A DNA stretch of 7,400 nucleotides from Candidatus Kerfeldbacteria bacterium (lineage in GTDB: Bacteria; Patescibacteriota; Patescibacteriia; UBA9570): contig DOSP01000004.1 in NCBI GenBank assembly GCA_003512175.1, positions 8,575-15,974 of the forward strand, given 5' to 3'. The first letter of the stretch is position 1; each line of letters begins with the position of its first letter. The notes under the pieces are model-generated. The model was not told the origin of the DNA. It saw only the letters and a list, made by a program, of their open reading frames with translations, and searched no databases. The position numbers and the translations under genes were made by a program. Positions 6,775-7,400 of the stretch are shown piece after piece.

Positions 6775-7113
6775 ATGACTTCCTTTCAACGCCTCATGAC
6801 GGTCAGTATCAGTGCTGCCGTGTTGTGTAACGCGGCAATTTGGCTGATGATTTTCTGGTTGGTTGATCGGTCCGTGCCAACCGTCATTTTGCATTATAAT
6901 ATTTTCTTTGGGCCAGACGGCTTTGGCACATGGGTTGACTTACTGGTGTTGCCGGTGTTTGGGCTGGTGGTGATTGCCCTCAACTATGGTGCGGCCAGTT
7001 GGTTATGGCAACGTGATCGGTTTCTCACCTATGTGGCTGCCAGCTTGGCTTTATTTGTACAGACTATTCTTATTACCGCCACGGCCTTGGTGATTGCGGT
7101 GAATCGCACTTGA
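6775..7113 (+). CDS. Uncharacterised three-helix inner-membrane protein upstream of mraY
   Basis: The 112-residue protein has three predicted membrane helices: about 11-30 (ISAAVLCNAAIWLMIFWLV), 53-74 (WVDLLVLPVFGLVVIALNYG) and 84-108. A short conserved-looking loop with ILHYNIFFGPDGFGTW (38-53) joins helices 1 and 2. I recall similar small proteins with an LHYN(I/V)(Y/F)FG loop in Patescibacteria, but no function or named family can be given. The loop loosely recalls DUF1648-type proteins, which is weak evidence. The frame extends upstream to an ATG at 6733, but that start precedes the predicted promoter and adds 14 residues with no leader character. I therefore use the ATG at 6775; Met8 (6796) is a further alternative. 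No Shine-Dalgarno site is visible, which fits a near-leaderless transcript. It ends 2 bases before mraY, so the two are almost certainly co-transcribed and it may act in envelope or cell-wall biogenesis, an inference from position only. Confidence 0.78.
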   Translation: MTSFQRLMTVSISAAVLCNAAIWLMIFWLVDRSVPTVILHYNIFFGPDGFGTWVDLLVLPVFGLVVIALNYGAASWLWQRDRFLTYVAASLALFVQTILITATALVIAVNRT

Positions 7114-7115
7114 TT

Positions 7116-7400
7116 ATGGTTGAAGAGCTGATTCGGATTATTTTCCTCTCCACGTTGGCTTTTACCATTGCGGTATTGGGCACGCCACTGCTCACTCATT
7201 TTTTGTACCGCTATAAATTAGGGAAACAAATCCGCGATGCCCAGGAAGCGCCGATCTATGCCAAATTGCATGCCGCTAAGTTAGGTACCCCCACCATGGG
7301 CGGCATATTGGTGTGGGGGGCCATGCTGGTCGTGATCGGCTTAGCCAGTTTTACACCTTATAGCTTTTTATCGCGCGCCGAAACGTTATTACCGTTAGGG
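7116..7400 (+). CDS. mraY: Phospho-N-acetylmuramoyl-pentapeptide transferase MraY, N-terminal 95 residues
   Basis: The frame opens at the ATG at 7116, 2 bases after the previous stop, and runs off the right edge of the window (95 of roughly 340-360 residues). Residues 5-28 form the first membrane helix. The cytoplasmic loop KLGKQIRDAQEAPIYAKLHA (34-53) leads into the family signature GTPTMGG (57-63), which starts the second helix (about 62-80). MraY moves phospho-MurNAc-pentapeptide from UDP onto undecaprenyl phosphate, making lipid I on the inner face of the membrane. The loop between the IR motif and GTPTMGG is about five residues longer than in E. coli MraY as I remember it. I associate this form with Patescibacteria. 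The catalytic aspartates lie beyond the window. No good Shine-Dalgarno site is present, so coupling to the upstream gene is likely. The next gene in the dcw-type order cannot be seen. Confidence 0.93.
   Translation, partial: MVEELIRIIFLSTLAFTIAVLGTPLLTHFLYRYKLGKQIRDAQEAPIYAKLHAAKLGTPTMGGILVWGAMLVVIGLASFTPYSFLSRAETLLPLG

Noticed and set aside
6667..6894. Minus-strand 75-codon frame across the intergenic region
   Set aside because: It overlaps the start of pilB and the opposite membrane gene and its product is low-complexity, polar and featureless; a coding role would conflict with both better-supported genes.
1..7400. RNA genes, CRISPR arrays, insertion sequences, long repeats
   Set aside because: No tRNA-like fold, spaced direct repeats, transposase motifs or terminal inverted repeats were seen on reading both strands; small structured RNAs inside coding regions cannot be excluded by eye.

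Overview
The window is a piece of a bacterial chromosome carrying a type IV pilus (T4P) assembly operon on the minus strand (1 to about 6734). It sits head to head with the start of a plus-strand cell-wall unit (6775 to 7400). Protein style suggests Patescibacteria (Candidate Phyla Radiation). The signs are a short PilC without the usual N-terminal extension, a PilX-like pilin carrying a DUF4900-like region and ending in a proline/aromatic tail, a small PulJ-like pilin ending QLRNLNDNL, and an MraY with a slightly lengthened first cytoplasmic loop. This assignment rests on remembered family resemblance, not on a search. TGA is read as stop (at the end of the PilX-like gene and of the 112-residue plus-strand gene), so the recoded TGA=Gly lineages of that radiation are unlikely.

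Minus strand, in order of transcription: pilB assembly ATPase (6734 to 5007), pilC platform protein (5038 to 3953), a prepilin with a modular C-terminus resembling carboxypeptidase-regulatory/CnaB folds (3963 to 2665), a small acidic PulJ/PilW-like prepilin (2661 to 2062), a large PilX-like protein (2075 to 693), and pilM (696 to beyond position 1). Every junction is an overlap or a gap of 3 bases, so this looks like one transcript with coupled translation. Clear Shine-Dalgarno sites are nearly absent. PilB would drive assembly through PilC, PilM would form the cytoplasmic ring linking to downstream alignment proteins, and the three pilin-like products would form a minor-pilin/tip complex. No pilT, prepilin peptidase, secretin or obvious major pilin lies in the window.

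Plus strand: a 112-residue three-helix membrane protein of unknown function (6775 to 7113), then 2 bases, then the first 95 codons of mraY, the lipid I synthase of peptidoglycan synthesis (7116 to the window end).

The two units are separated by only 40 bases (6735 to 6774). This gap holds a near-consensus sigma70-type promoter for pilB and an overlapping extended -10 for the plus-strand gene. Both are placed so that the transcripts would begin at, or within a few bases of, the start codons. No RNA genes, mobile elements, CRISPR arrays, long repeats or gene-free stretches over 300 bases were seen.
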